Shown here: piece by piece, positions 1 to 7,991 of the stretch | Layout of the letters: the number at the start of each line of letters is the position of its first letter | Numbering within the stretch: the first letter of the stretch is position 1 | Assembly: GCA_903923395.1 (NCBI GenBank) | Contig: CAIXXM010000079.1 | Location: 1 to 59,863, forward strand | Origin: an uncultured Acidobacteriia bacterium | GTDB lineage: Bacteria > Acidobacteriota > Terriglobia > Bryobacterales > Bryobacteraceae | Direction of reading: 5' to 3' | DNA: 59,863 nucleotides | Made by a program: the position numbers and the translations under genes | Notes under the pieces: generated by a model | Told to the model about the DNA's origin: nothing | The model's database searches: none | Seen by the model: only the letters and a program-made list of their open reading frames with translations

Positions 1-1
1 C

Positions 2-322
2 CCCGAGTTGCGCTGCGTCCAGGACGCCTCCATCGACCCCAAATTCACCGCCCTCGAACGTCTCATCGTCCGGGCCCAGCGACTCCGCAGCCGACTCTAC
101 GCCGACCTCCGCCTCTGCCGCAAACTCCAGGCCGAATCCGCCGCCAACCTCAATCTCCCCCAACCCGCCCCCGCCGGCGAAGAAGCCCTCCAGCAGATCA
201 TCGAAGAGATCGAACTCGAACAAGTCGCTGCGGAAATCGCAAAAAATACGCCACAAGAGAAGCCCATTAATACTTCCCTTATGGAAATCGACCCGCCAGA
301 TACCCTCGAACCCGCTGCGTAG
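2..322 (+). CDS. C-terminal part of an unrecognised protein, cut by window start
   Basis: The reading frame is open from the first complete codon and ends at TAG 320-322, so the true start lies before the window. About 106 residues are visible. They are rich in Arg, Leu, Glu and Ala and look helical: an Arg-rich stretch (LIVRAQRLRSRLYADLR) is followed by an acidic stretch (EEIELEQVAAEIAK). The arrangement resembles the C-terminal tail of acidobacterial hypothetical proteins whose N-termini carry a GPKT-type motif, but that is recollection and the diagnostic N-terminus is not visible. Codon use favours C in third positions more than the genes that follow. A perfect 12-bp palindrome (CGTGCCGGCACG, 343-354) lies just after the stop and could be part of a terminator; no T-tract follows it. 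Function unknown. Confidence 0.5.
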   Translation, partial: PELRCVQDASIDPKFTALERLIVRAQRLRSRLYADLRLCRKLQAESAANLNLPQPAPAGEEALQQIIEEIELEQVAAEIAKNTPQEKPINTSLMEIDPPDTLEPAA

Positions 323-539
323 TTACCACCAAGCGAGCAACCCGTGCCGGCACGACCCGGCGCGTCAAAAATTAGGCCGGCAGACAGGGCCGCGCCCATG
401 TTCTTTCACAACTGAATAACAACGTCCCCCCCGCCTACACTCGAACTGCGCCCTCCCGCCGGAACCCGAATCCCGCCCCCCGTTCGCGCGCCACGAAGGC
501 ACACAAACAGGGGGGATGGAAATCGAATAGAATCGCAGA

Positions 540-1004
540 ATGGACCTTGCAATTAACGGCAAAAAGCACACCGTGGCGAACGATGCCCCGCAAATGCTGC
601 TTTGGGTGTTGCGGGAGCAGTTGTCACTCACAGGCACCAAGTATGGGTGCGGCGAAGGCCAGTGTGGCGCGTGCACAGTTCTGGTGGACGGCGCGCCGGT
701 GCGGTCCTGCCTGACGCCTGCTTCGGCCTGCGCCGGCAAACAAATCACCACCATTGAAGGTCTGGAGCAGAATGGCAAGCTCCATCCGCTGCAGGAAGCG
801 TTTCTTGCGTGTGACGCCATGCAGTGCGGTTACTGCACAGCCGGGATGATCATATCCGCCGCCGGACTGTTGCATAAGAAACCAACTCCCTCGCATGAGG
901 AGATCCTCGCGGGCATGCAGGGCAATGTTTGCCGCTGCGGGACGTATCCGCTCATTCTTGACGCAATTGCGAAAGCTGCCAAAGGAGCCGGACATGCTGC
1001 ATGA
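540..1004 (+). CDS. iorA: (2Fe-2S)-binding subunit of a molybdenum hydroxylase (isoquinoline 1-oxidoreductase alpha type)
   Basis: This 154-residue protein is the electron-transfer subunit of a xanthine-oxidase-family hydroxylase. The N-terminal plant-type ferredoxin cluster has Cys37, Cys42, Cys45 and Cys57 (CGEGQCGAC...C). The C-terminal four-helix cluster has Cys96, Cys99, Cys131 and Cys133 (CGYC...CRC). All eight ligands are present and the length is normal for a separate small subunit. The stop overlaps the start of the large-subunit gene by 11 bp (994-1004), so the two are translationally coupled. No FAD-binding CoxM-type subunit is nearby, which fits the two-subunit isoquinoline oxidoreductase layout, where electrons leave through a cytochrome instead of FAD. 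The substrate is not determinable; the symbol marks family resemblance only. Confidence 0.88.
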   Translation: MDLAINGKKHTVANDAPQMLLWVLREQLSLTGTKYGCGEGQCGACTVLVDGAPVRSCLTPASACAGKQITTIEGLEQNGKLHPLQEAFLACDAMQCGYCTAGMIISAAGLLHKKPTPSHEEILAGMQGNVCRCGTYPLILDAIAKAAKGAGHAA

Positions 1005-3066
1005 ATTCGAAGTGGAGCGCTATGAGTTGCGGGAAGGCCCGGCCTATGACTTCACACCGGACCGCAGGGACTTCCTGAAGCTGGCCGCCACGGGAATCTT
1101 CGTCTTTCTCGCGCTGCCGCTCGAGGCGCAGGAATCCGGGCGCGGCCGGCGGAGCGGAAATAGCGCACCCAGCGACCTTGCAGCCTGGCTGCACATCGCG
1201 GAAAACGGGCGCATCACCGTGTATTCGGGCAAGGCCGAGCTGGGGCAGAACATACGCACTTCCCTCACACAGGCCGTGGCCGAGGAACTGCGTGCACCCG
1301 TCAGCCAGATCGATATCGTCCTCGGCGACACGGCACTCACCCCTTACGACATGGGGACCTTCGGCAGTCTGACCACGCCGCAGATGGCACCGCAACTTCG
1401 GCGGGCGGCTGTAGCGGCCAGGATGATGCTGGCATCGCTCGCGGCGGATCTGTGGAACACCAAGCCGGACGAAATCCAGCTATTTGAAGGCCTGGCGCAT
1501 TCGGGCGCACAGCAGGCCACTTACGGGGAATTGACGAAAGGCCGGAAGCTGACACAGACGGTGACGGCGGATCTAAAGCTGACGCCGGCCAGTGCGTGGA
1601 AGATCGCGGGCCATGATCTAAGCAAGCTGAATGCGCGTGCGATTGTGACGGGCAAGGAACAGTATGTCTCTGATATACACTTGCCCGGCATGCTGTACGG
1701 TCGGGTTGTACGGCCAACGGCCTTCCGCTCTACCCTCACCGAAGTGGATACAACCGGAGTCCAGGCGGTCCCCGGAGCGATCTCCGTCCGTGACAAGGAT
1801 TTCCTTGGTGTGGTCACCACGGAGCATGCGCATCTCGACCGTGCGGCTGCCGCGGTGCGGGCGAAGTGGAATACGCCCGCGCAGATTTCGAATGCGGAAC
1901 TCTTCGCGCATTTGAAGGAAACCGTGGAGACGCCGGTGGCCTGGAAGGAATCGAAATCCGAAATCAAGACCACGGCCGCTTATACGATTCCCTATATCGC
2001 CCACACTCCCCTGGAGCCCCGTGCTGCCGTGGCGAGCTGGGAGAACGGCAAACTTACGGTTTTTACTGGCAGCCAGCGTCCGTTCGGAGTGCGGACGGAA
2101 CTGGCACAGGCTTTTGGAATTCCAGAGGGCGACATCCGGGTCATTATTGCCGCCACCGGCTCTGCTTATGGCGGCAAGCACACAGGCGAGTGCGCAGTGG
2201 AAGCGGCGCGTTTGGCCAAAGCCGCGGGCAAACCCGTCAAGCTGGTTTGGACACGGGAGGAAGAATTCATCTGGGCGTATTTCCGCCCCGCGGCGTTGAT
2301 TGAGATCCAGGCGGGTGCCTCGAAAGACGGCACCATCACGGACTGGCAATTCCACAACTACAACTCGGGGAATGCGGCGATTCGCAGTCCGTACAACATT
2401 CCCGGCCAGGTTTCTGAATTTCATGCGGCGGAGTCACCGCTGCGGCAGGGCTCATACCGGGCTCTGGCCGCCACGGCGAACCACTTTGCGCGGGAATGCC
2501 ACATGGATGAACTCGCGCTGGCGGCGGGCATGGAACCGGGGGCGTTCCGGCTGAAGAATGCGACGGACCCCAGGCTGCGCGCCGTGATCGAAGCGGCAGC
2601 GGAGAAGTTCCGCTGGGGCCGTCCGAAGACGCGCGAAGGCCAGGGCTTCGGGATGATGGCAGGCTTTGACAAGGGCGATTACATTGCCTGCTGCGTGGAG
2701 GTGACCGTGATCAACGGGAAGATCCGCGTGGACCGCGTGGTGCAGTCCTTCGAGTGCGGGGCCATTGTGAATCCCCTGCAGTTGAAGAATCTGGTCAGCG
2801 GTTCAGTCGTGCAGGGGCTGGGCGGCGCGCTTTCTGAAGCCATTGATTTCGCTGGCGGGAAGATTCTCAACCCGAGACTCTCCGCCTACAAAGTGCCGCG
2901 CTTCCGTGATCTGCCGGAGATTGAGATTGTATTGTTGGACCGGAAGGATCTGCCCTCGGCCGGAGCCGGGGAAACGGCAATTGTCGGCATCGCACCCGCG
3001 ATCGGGAATGCCGTCTTCCATGCCACCGGAAAGAGACTGCGGTCCTTGCCCATGAAGTTGAGTTAG
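994..3066 (+). CDS. iorB: Molybdopterin-binding large subunit of xanthine-dehydrogenase-family oxidoreductase (isoquinoline 1-oxidoreductase beta type)
   Basis: The protein has 690 residues from ATG 994; a longer in-frame extension to 895 lies inside the small-subunit gene and is rejected. RRDFLK at residues 24-29 followed by a hydrophobic stretch (GIFVFLALPL) is a twin-arginine signal, so the heterodimer is probably folded in the cytoplasm and exported. Aldehyde-oxidase-type motifs include the glycine-rich GSAYGGKHTGE and the C-terminal GAGETA, which holds the Glu that acts as base in the family. The protein is slightly shorter than many IorB homologues. It catalyses hydroxylation of an aldehyde or N-heterocycle with water as the oxygen source, passing electrons to the adjacent iron-sulfur subunit. 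Substrate unknown. Confidence 0.87.
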   Translation: MLHEFEVERYELREGPAYDFTPDRRDFLKLAATGIFVFLALPLEAQESGRGRRSGNSAPSDLAAWLHIAENGRITVYSGKAELGQNIRTSLTQAVAEELRAPVSQIDIVLGDTALTPYDMGTFGSLTTPQMAPQLRRAAVAARMMLASLAADLWNTKPDEIQLFEGLAHSGAQQATYGELTKGRKLTQTVTADLKLTPASAWKIAGHDLSKLNARAIVTGKEQYVSDIHLPGMLYGRVVRPTAFRSTLTEVDTTGVQAVPGAISVRDKDFLGVVTTEHAHLDRAAAAVRAKWNTPAQISNAELFAHLKETVETPVAWKESKSEIKTTAAYTIPYIAHTPLEPRAAVASWENGKLTVFTGSQRPFGVRTELAQAFGIPEGDIRVIIAATGSAYGGKHTGECAVEAARLAKAAGKPVKLVWTREEEFIWAYFRPAALIEIQAGASKDGTITDWQFHNYNSGNAAIRSPYNIPGQVSEFHAAESPLRQGSYRALAATANHFARECHMDELALAAGMEPGAFRLKNATDPRLRAVIEAAAEKFRWGRPKTREGQGFGMMAGFDKGDYIACCVEVTVINGKIRVDRVVQSFECGAIVNPLQLKNLVSGSVVQGLGGALSEAIDFAGGKILNPRLSAYKVPRFRDLPEIEIVLLDRKDLPSAGAGETAIVGIAPAIGNAVFHATGKRLRSLPMKLS

Positions 3067-3141
3067 TAGCAGCAATCCCTGAGTGGAAACGCTACGGCAT
3101 GGCCGGCCCGAAGGCGTCCGTTGTGCGGCTTGTTTCCCGGC

Positions 3142-3912
3142 TTATTGCGCATGCAACCGCAGCCATTTCTGGCTCGCTTGTGTAAGTTGCGCGATGGTAC
3201 TGGTCTTGCGTTGCCACTCCGCTTCGGCTGCCTCCGCAGCAATGCCCGCGCGGACTCTGCGGGAAACATAGACATCGTGATGCAGAAGCAGCGGAGTTAC
3301 ATCCTTGGAATCTTTGGGGATCTCCAGGTTGGTGAGATCAGGAAGGCCAGCCGCAATAGCGGTGGGTAACTGGTAAGTCGTTTCGCCTCCATCATTCCAT
3401 GTACGCACGAGACCCACCGTGATACAGCGCAGGCTGGGAGCGCGATATTCGGTGATTGTTCCATCGGGTTGCGTAGCGGTGAAGGTATAGACATCGAACC
3501 CCAGGATAGTGGCGTTGCCCGTGGATTTCTCACCGGAGGCGGCACAATCAGCCGACCAGGAAGGAAATTCCCGCAATGGCACGCCGGGGAAAAAACTATG
3601 CTGGCGGATTTCTGGATAAGAGTCGAACTGTCCCGCTTTTGTGTATGCCCGAACCATCACCGGCTGGCCAGCACGCTGCACGTCAATCGAACGGTTGACA
3701 TACTCGCCGCTGGGGAAATACATCTCCGTGTATTGTTGTTTGACTGGACATCCGGCGACAGCTCGCGGATCACAGCCCCAGTAATCCGCCTTTGTGATCG
3801 TCACTCCCGTAAACACGGGCTGCGCATGTAACTGGTGTAAGAAAGCAGCGCCGCCTGCAAAGCATAGCGCAACGATGAGAAGGCCGGTCTTTGTGGAGCG
3901 CGTCAACCGCAT
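3142..3912 (-). CDS. Secreted hypothetical protein
   Basis: The 256-residue protein starts at ATG 3912. It has a basic N-terminus followed by a hydrophobic segment (LLIVALCFAGGAAFL, about residues 11-25), read as a signal peptide or anchor ending near LHAQ. The mature part has a Cys pair (CDPRAVAGC) and further single Cys residues, Trp-rich patches (WGCD, SWSADC) and a basic helical C-terminus. I recognise no family. The gene is transcribed toward the molybdenum hydroxylase and divergently from the MerB-like gene, 74 bp away. Probably periplasmic. Confidence 0.7.
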   Translation of the reverse strand: MRLTRSTKTGLLIVALCFAGGAAFLHQLHAQPVFTGVTITKADYWGCDPRAVAGCPVKQQYTEMYFPSGEYVNRSIDVQRAGQPVMVRAYTKAGQFDSYPEIRQHSFFPGVPLREFPSWSADCAASGEKSTGNATILGFDVYTFTATQPDGTITEYRAPSLRCITVGLVRTWNDGGETTYQLPTAIAAGLPDLTNLEIPKDSKDVTPLLLHHDVYVSRRVRAGIAAEAAEAEWQRKTSTIAQLTQASQKWLRLHAQ

Positions 3913-3986
3913 GTTGGGATGTTACCGCCGGGATGGAGTTTCGTCAATAAGATTACGGGCGATACCACCCGATATATTCTGTAACG

Positions 3987-4670
3987 ATGACACCGGAACT
4001 GCTGCATCACCATCTTGTGCGAGGTCTTCTGGAAAAGCACGTCTGTCCGGGGGCTTCGGACTTGCGTGCAGCGCTGGGTGTGGAGGCCGGGGAACTCGAC
4101 AAGCTCTATGACGGGTTGGCGGCGATCCATGGAGTGGTGTTGCATCCGCACGCGAAGGAGCCCTGGGTACTGCATCCGTTTTCGCTCACGCCCACCATGC
4201 ACTGGGTGGAGAAGGAAGACGGCAGCGGCTGGTGGGCACCTTGCGTATGGTGTGCGATGGGCGTGGCAGCGCTTGCCGGGGGCCGCGTCAAGATTCATAC
4301 GCGATGGGGAGCAGAATCCGAGCCTGCGCTGATCACAGTGCAAGACGGCGAACCGCTGGAGCCGAATGGGATTCATGTGCACTTCGCAATTCCGCCTTCG
4401 AAGGCCTGGCAAAACGTGCACCAGCATTGCTCGCTGGTGTTGCCGTTCCGCACCAAGGCGCATCTGGAGGCATGGTGCTTGCGGCATGGCATTCCGCAGG
4501 GTGAGGCGGTTCCACTGGCGCAGGTGGCGCGGCTCGCGAGGATCTGGTACGGTCGCCATGCGGACCGGGATTGGAGGAAATGGAGCGTCGCCGAAGCGCA
4601 GGATATTTTCCACGCCGTCGGGCTGACGTCGCCATTTTGGGACTTAGGGGTGCAAGCGGGGCGCTTTTAG
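3987..4670 (+). CDS. Alkylmercury lyase (MerB)-like protein lacking the catalytic Asp
   Basis: This 227-residue protein has the length and layout of organomercurial lyases: a helical N-terminal domain, then a segment ending in WCAMG (Cys89), then HQHCSLVLPF (Cys148), then a C-terminal stretch with IWYG and TSPFWDL. Known MerB uses two Cys and an Asp three residues after the first Cys. Here both Cys are kept (spacing 59, against 63 in plasmid MerB), but the Asp position is Gly92. Protonolysis of C-Hg bonds may therefore be weak or absent, and the protein could bind another soft metal or act on a different substrate. No merR, merA, merT or merP is nearby. Its stop codon overlaps that of the convergent PEP-CTERM gene by four bases (4667-4670). 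Confidence 0.72.
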   Translation: MTPELLHHHLVRGLLEKHVCPGASDLRAALGVEAGELDKLYDGLAAIHGVVLHPHAKEPWVLHPFSLTPTMHWVEKEDGSGWWAPCVWCAMGVAALAGGRVKIHTRWGAESEPALITVQDGEPLEPNGIHVHFAIPPSKAWQNVHQHCSLVLPFRTKAHLEAWCLRHGIPQGEAVPLAQVARLARIWYGRHADRDWRKWSVAEAQDIFHAVGLTSPFWDLGVQAGRF

Positions 4671-5296
4671 CGTCGTTTGAACAAGGAACGGCCGAACAGC
4701 GCTACACCACCAAGACACATCAGGATCACCGTTCCCGGTTCCGGGGCACCAGTACCGCCAACCGAAGCGGCCTCAGTCGTGAGGTTATCGATGCTGAAGA
4801 TATGGGTGCTGTCGAGACCGGTGATGGTTATTTTGCCGATCGTCGCGGCGTCACCCCAGCCGATCCAGATGTTACTGGCGTCGAGAGAAGGTGGTGTAAC
4901 TGTCTCGCTGTCGAGCAGGGTGCTGGTCGGGGAGTAGAACACGACCTGTGCGGAAGATACACCGAGATAGAAACCGGCCTTGGTTGTCGCGGTTCCGAGA
5001 GTAATTGTCAGAACTCCCTGCGCGCTGCTGCTGCCAAAACACTCATTTGCGAAGCAGTCGCCGGTAGCGCCCAGATTGCCATAGAAGAATGTGGTCTGAA
5101 CGGTGCTGCTGAACGTGTTGCCGTTCAAGGTGTAAGGAAGATTCGTCGAACTGGCGGCGCTTCCCGGATCACTGCCCAGGTTCAAGCCGTCAAAGGTTGT
5201 GGTGACGGGACTGAGGAAGTCCGTGGGCAGAATGTCAGCTGCAAATGCCTGTGCGGCACAGATGGTGGAAAGCAAAGCAAGCTTGGCAGCGTTCAC
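4667..5296 (-). CDS. PEP-CTERM sorting domain protein
   Basis: The protein has 209 residues, with a GTG start. An N-terminal signal peptide (residues 1-19, ending AFAA) leads into a Ser/Thr/Gly-rich beta domain containing a Cys pair (CFANEC). The C-terminus is a textbook PEP-CTERM tail: PEPGTV, a hydrophobic span and a final FKRR. Such proteins are exported and processed by exosortase, then released or attached to extracellular polymer. The mid-section (FDGLNLGSD at the start, FSIDNLT near the end) matches the usual acidobacterial PEP-CTERM layout without a known enzymatic domain. A second PEP-CTERM-like gene lies immediately upstream on the same strand. No exosortase gene is in the window. 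Confidence 0.85.
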   Translation of the reverse strand: MNAAKLALLSTICAAQAFAADILPTDFLSPVTTTFDGLNLGSDPGSAASSTNLPYTLNGNTFSSTVQTTFFYGNLGATGDCFANECFGSSSAQGVLTITLGTATTKAGFYLGVSSAQVVFYSPTSTLLDSETVTPPSLDASNIWIGWGDAATIGKITITGLDSTHIFSIDNLTTEAASVGGTGAPEPGTVILMCLGGVALFGRSLFKRR

Positions 5297-5357
5297 AGGC
5301 CCATTCCAGCACCAGTACGTATAGGAAGCAAGATTGCGTTTGGATAACAGACTCTGG

Positions 5358-5945
5358 TTATCGCCGCTTGTGTTCCCGTTTGAGGAATACCAGAACCAAA
5401 GCAGAGACCGCCATCAAAGTAATGGGTGGAGGCTCCGGTGTTGGAGGGCCTGAGATCTGCAGACCGGAATCCTGCACAATTTGCCCCCGGACCTCTCCGG
5501 CGACAAACGTGTAAGTGTGGATGTTGAGATAAGCATTCCCCGCTTCCAATTGCGCGGCAAACGTTGCGGGCGTCAAGCCGCCTCCGAGGGAAATGGTTGT
5601 CAGGTCATAGAGATACGTGAACGTACCGCTGTAGACACCCAGCGGTGCGCCCTGCGCGGCGGTGAACTGCAGAGCGATGCCCGCGTTACTGGAAGCACCA
5701 GCACAGCAGTGAATGGCAATGGCAGTATCATAGCCGGAAAGTCCGCTGAAAGACAGGTTCACGGCAAGGGTATTGGCGGTGTCATCGAGCGTCAGAGATG
5801 CTGTTCCAGTGCCATAGGTCACTTTGGCGGGAATTTCGTTGGCACCTTCGAGGTCGGCAGTTAGATTTACGATCGTGGCGAAAGCAGGCGACGTTGCGGC
5901 GGCCAGTAAGAGACACAGACCCCGCAGGAAGAGCGGTGGGGGCAA
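5358..5945 (-). CDS. CHRD domain protein with PEP-CTERM-like anchor
   Basis: The protein has 195 residues with a signal peptide (hydrophobic LLAAATSPAFA). The central part matches the CHRD fold in outline: LTADLEGANEIPAK at the start, a GTGTASLTLDD strand, and the closing NIHTYTFVAGEVRGQI, a signature in which the His and the GEIRGQ-like turn are typical. The tail PEPPP, a hydrophobic span and KREHKRR is a PEP-CTERM-type sorting signal, with PEPPP in place of PEPGT/S. The start is taken at TTG 5945; other weak starts cannot be excluded. It lies 61 bp upstream of the other PEP-CTERM gene on the same strand and may be co-transcribed with it. Role: probably an extracellular structural or adhesive protein. 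Confidence 0.8.
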   Translation of the reverse strand: MPPPLFLRGLCLLLAAATSPAFATIVNLTADLEGANEIPAKVTYGTGTASLTLDDTANTLAVNLSFSGLSGYDTAIAIHCCAGASSNAGIALQFTAAQGAPLGVYSGTFTYLYDLTTISLGGGLTPATFAAQLEAGNAYLNIHTYTFVAGEVRGQIVQDSGLQISGPPTPEPPPITLMAVSALVLVFLKREHKRR

Positions 5946-6068
5946 CTGATTTCAGCCTACCGGACTGGCAGGCATTCGTGCTGTTCCAAATTGGCATCCT
6001 TCGGCCTTTACAACGTTTTACCCACGCCGGATGGAAAACGTGAGTTCATAGAACTTGAGGTGGTATCG

Positions 6069-6551
6069 ATGAGACTCCGTTTTGTCACACGAATGACGAT
6101 TGTCGCGGCGTTTGCCGTGGCGGCTTTTGCGCAGGGTCCTGGCGGCTTCGGCGGCGGACAGGGACGCGGCCAGGGCGGCCCGGGCGGCGGTGTAGACCGT
6201 ATCGCGGAACAGCTTTCGCTCAAGGGCGACCAGAAGACCAAGATCCAGGGAATTATGGACGCACAGCGTGAATCCATGATGCCGATGATGCAGCAGATGC
6301 AGCAACTCCAGGCAGACATGCAGACGGCCGTCCGTGCGGGAGACAAGGCGAAGATCCAGTCCGTCTCCGTGGAAATTGGCCAGATTCAGGGCAAGCTGGC
6401 TGCAGCACGCGCCATGAGCGATCTGGACATTTACGCCGTGTTGACCGATAAGCAGAAAAAGCAGGCGGCGGAATCCTTCCCCAACGGCTTCTCCGGCGGC
6501 GGCATGGGCGGCTTCGGTGGCGGTCAGCGCCGTCCGCAGCAACAGCAGTAG
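6069..6551 (+). CDS. Spy/CpxP-like periplasmic protein
   Basis: ATG 6069 follows a GAGG ribosome site at 6057-6060; an upstream in-frame extension to 5991 is not needed. The 160-residue product has a signal peptide (about residues 1-20, ending AFAQ), a Gly-rich linker (GGFGGGQGRGQGGPGGG), a helical region of about 90 residues (IAEQLSLKGDQKTKIQGIMD, then a Met/Gln-rich helix and LTDKQKKQ), and a second Gly/Gln-rich tail. Met/Gln-rich helices ending in LTxxQ are typical of the LTXXQ (Spy/CpxP) class of small periplasmic chaperone-like proteins. The low-complexity ends are unlike E. coli Spy. Three hairpins follow the stop. Confidence 0.68.
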   Translation: MRLRFVTRMTIVAAFAVAAFAQGPGGFGGGQGRGQGGPGGGVDRIAEQLSLKGDQKTKIQGIMDAQRESMMPMMQQMQQLQADMQTAVRAGDKAKIQSVSVEIGQIQGKLAAARAMSDLDIYAVLTDKQKKQAAESFPNGFSGGGMGGFGGGQRRPQQQQ

Positions 6552-6574
6552 GCAAAGCGTTACACTTGAGTTTG

Positions 6575-6677
6575 GCCGGGTTTCCCCAAGCCCGGCTGCC
6601 AGTTTCGATGTGGTGACCCGTCCCCTCACGGGTCGGACATCGAACCGCGACCGGTGCGTGCCCCCTCGCGCACCGGT
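6575..6677. other. Array of three tandem hairpins with C-rich loops
   Basis: Three adjacent inverted repeats fill this intergenic stretch. Hairpin 1 (6575-6596): GCCGGGTTT / AAGCCCGGC, nine pairs including one G-U, loop CCCC. Hairpin 2 (6604-6644): TTCGATGT / ACATCGAA outside and GACCCGT / ACGGGTC inside, separated by a small GGT/GG internal loop, apical loop CCCCTC. Hairpin 3 (6650-6677): ACCGGTGCG / CGCACCGGT, nine pairs, loop TGCCCCCTCG. Hairpin 1 could act as a terminator for the Spy-like gene but has no T-tract. The shared C-rich loops suggest one structured element (G-rich loops if the minus strand is transcribed). No known RNA family recognised. Confidence 0.55.
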
Positions 6678-6737
6678 TCCCCCAATTCCATTCCCGCAAT
6701 TCCCCCCTGCTGTTCCTTTGTGATAGTCTCTTGCTCT

Positions 6738-7991
6738 ATGGCTTCACGATTTCTCGCACTTGTATTCCTTCCGCTGCTGGCTTTTGGCGCAAAAAGCACG
6801 GCACCGCAGTTGATTGAACTCTCGAAGAATCCCGCGTCACCGGCCTTTTTGCAGGCCATCAAAGATACCTTTAATCCGCAGCAATTGAAGTCCGGGGCTG
6901 CCATCACGGGAGAAGGTGCGAACTTCTTCTGGGCTTTGGATGCGGACGCCGCGCCGGAGACGCTGATCGACAACGCTCCGGTTGGCAAGATGAAGCGCAT
7001 CACCGGGACGACCATCAACTTCCAGACCGGTGTGCTCAAGACCGGGACCTCGCACTGGTTCGTCTTCCGCGACGGCGCGAAGATTCTGGCCGAAAAGAAT
7101 GACATTCCCGCCTTCGGACCCTACAGCTATGAAAAGCCCGGCGTTCCCAAAGGCACGATTTCCGAGAAGCTGACCGGCAAGAGCACGGTCTACGCGGGGA
7201 TGGAATATGACTGGTGGATCTACGCGCCGGCGCAATACGATCCCTCGAAGCCTGCCGCCGTCATGGTGTGGCAGGATGGCCAGGGTTTGGTGAACCGCAA
7301 TTCGCCCACGAACCATTTCAATGTGTTTGAGAATCTGACCGCGGAAGGCAAGATTCCGGTCATCATCCACGTGTTCATTGCGCCCGGCAAGGTCGGCAAC
7401 AAGGCCATGCGGAGCATTGAGTACGACACGATGAACGCCGATTATCCGAAGTTCCTCGAAACAGAGATCTACCCGGAACTGGCCAAGCGCTACAAGGTGC
7501 GGACGGATGCCTACAGCCACGCGATTGCGGGCGGCTCGTCTGGTGGTATCTGTGCGTTCAATGCCGCGTGGACACGGAATGACTTATTTACCAGGGTCCT
7601 TTCACGGATCGGCAGCTTCACCAGCATCCAATGGCACCCCGGACAGATTGATGGCGGCAATGTCTATCCGTTCCTGATCCGCAAAGAGAAGCAGAAGCGG
7701 AACATCCGAGTGTGGCTGCAGGATGGCGCGGAAGATCTGGAGAATGAGCATGGCAGCTGGCCGCTGCAAAACATCCAGATGGCCAACTCCCTGAAGAAGA
7801 TGGGCTATGACTTCCACCTCAGCTTCGGCACGGGCACACACAATGGCGCGCATGGCAACGCGGAACTGCCGGAAGAAATGCTCTGGCTGTGGCGCGGCTA
7901 TGATGCCGCAAAGACCAGCGAGACCTTTGAGCAGGACCCGGAAGAGAAGGCCAACCCCCTATTCTTCCGTGTGCGGACGCTGAACCGTTAG
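6738..7991 (+). CDS. Secreted alpha/beta-hydrolase esterase (enterochelin-esterase/feruloyl-esterase-like)
   Basis: The start is set at ATG 6738, giving 417 residues with a signal peptide (MASRFLALVFLPLLAFGA); an in-frame extension to 6654 would run through hairpin 3. An N-terminal beta-sandwich-like section (about 50-145) precedes an esterase-D/Fes-like hydrolase domain (about 150-400). The nucleophile elbow is AGGSSGG (Ser268), preceded by RSIEYDTMNADYPKFL, a stretch typical of this family. A likely catalytic His lies in GTGTHNGAHG. Comparable acidobacterial proteins are annotated as esterases or gluconolactonase-linked hydrolases. The substrate is unknown. Its end overlaps the convergent bpt gene by 33 bp. 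No clear Shine-Dalgarno precedes the ATG. Confidence 0.77.
   Translation: MASRFLALVFLPLLAFGAKSTAPQLIELSKNPASPAFLQAIKDTFNPQQLKSGAAITGEGANFFWALDADAAPETLIDNAPVGKMKRITGTTINFQTGVLKTGTSHWFVFRDGAKILAEKNDIPAFGPYSYEKPGVPKGTISEKLTGKSTVYAGMEYDWWIYAPAQYDPSKPAAVMVWQDGQGLVNRNSPTNHFNVFENLTAEGKIPVIIHVFIAPGKVGNKAMRSIEYDTMNADYPKFLETEIYPELAKRYKVRTDAYSHAIAGGSSGGICAFNAAWTRNDLFTRVLSRIGSFTSIQWHPGQIDGGNVYPFLIRKEKQKRNIRVWLQDGAEDLENEHGSWPLQNIQMANSLKKMGYDFHLSFGTGTHNGAHGNAELPEEMLWLWRGYDAAKTSETFEQDPEEKANPLFFRVRTLNR

Noticed and set aside
895-993. Upstream extension of the molybdenum hydroxylase large subunit
   Set aside because: It lies within the iron-sulfur subunit gene; ATG 994 gives the usual coupled overlap and places the Tat motif near the N-terminus.
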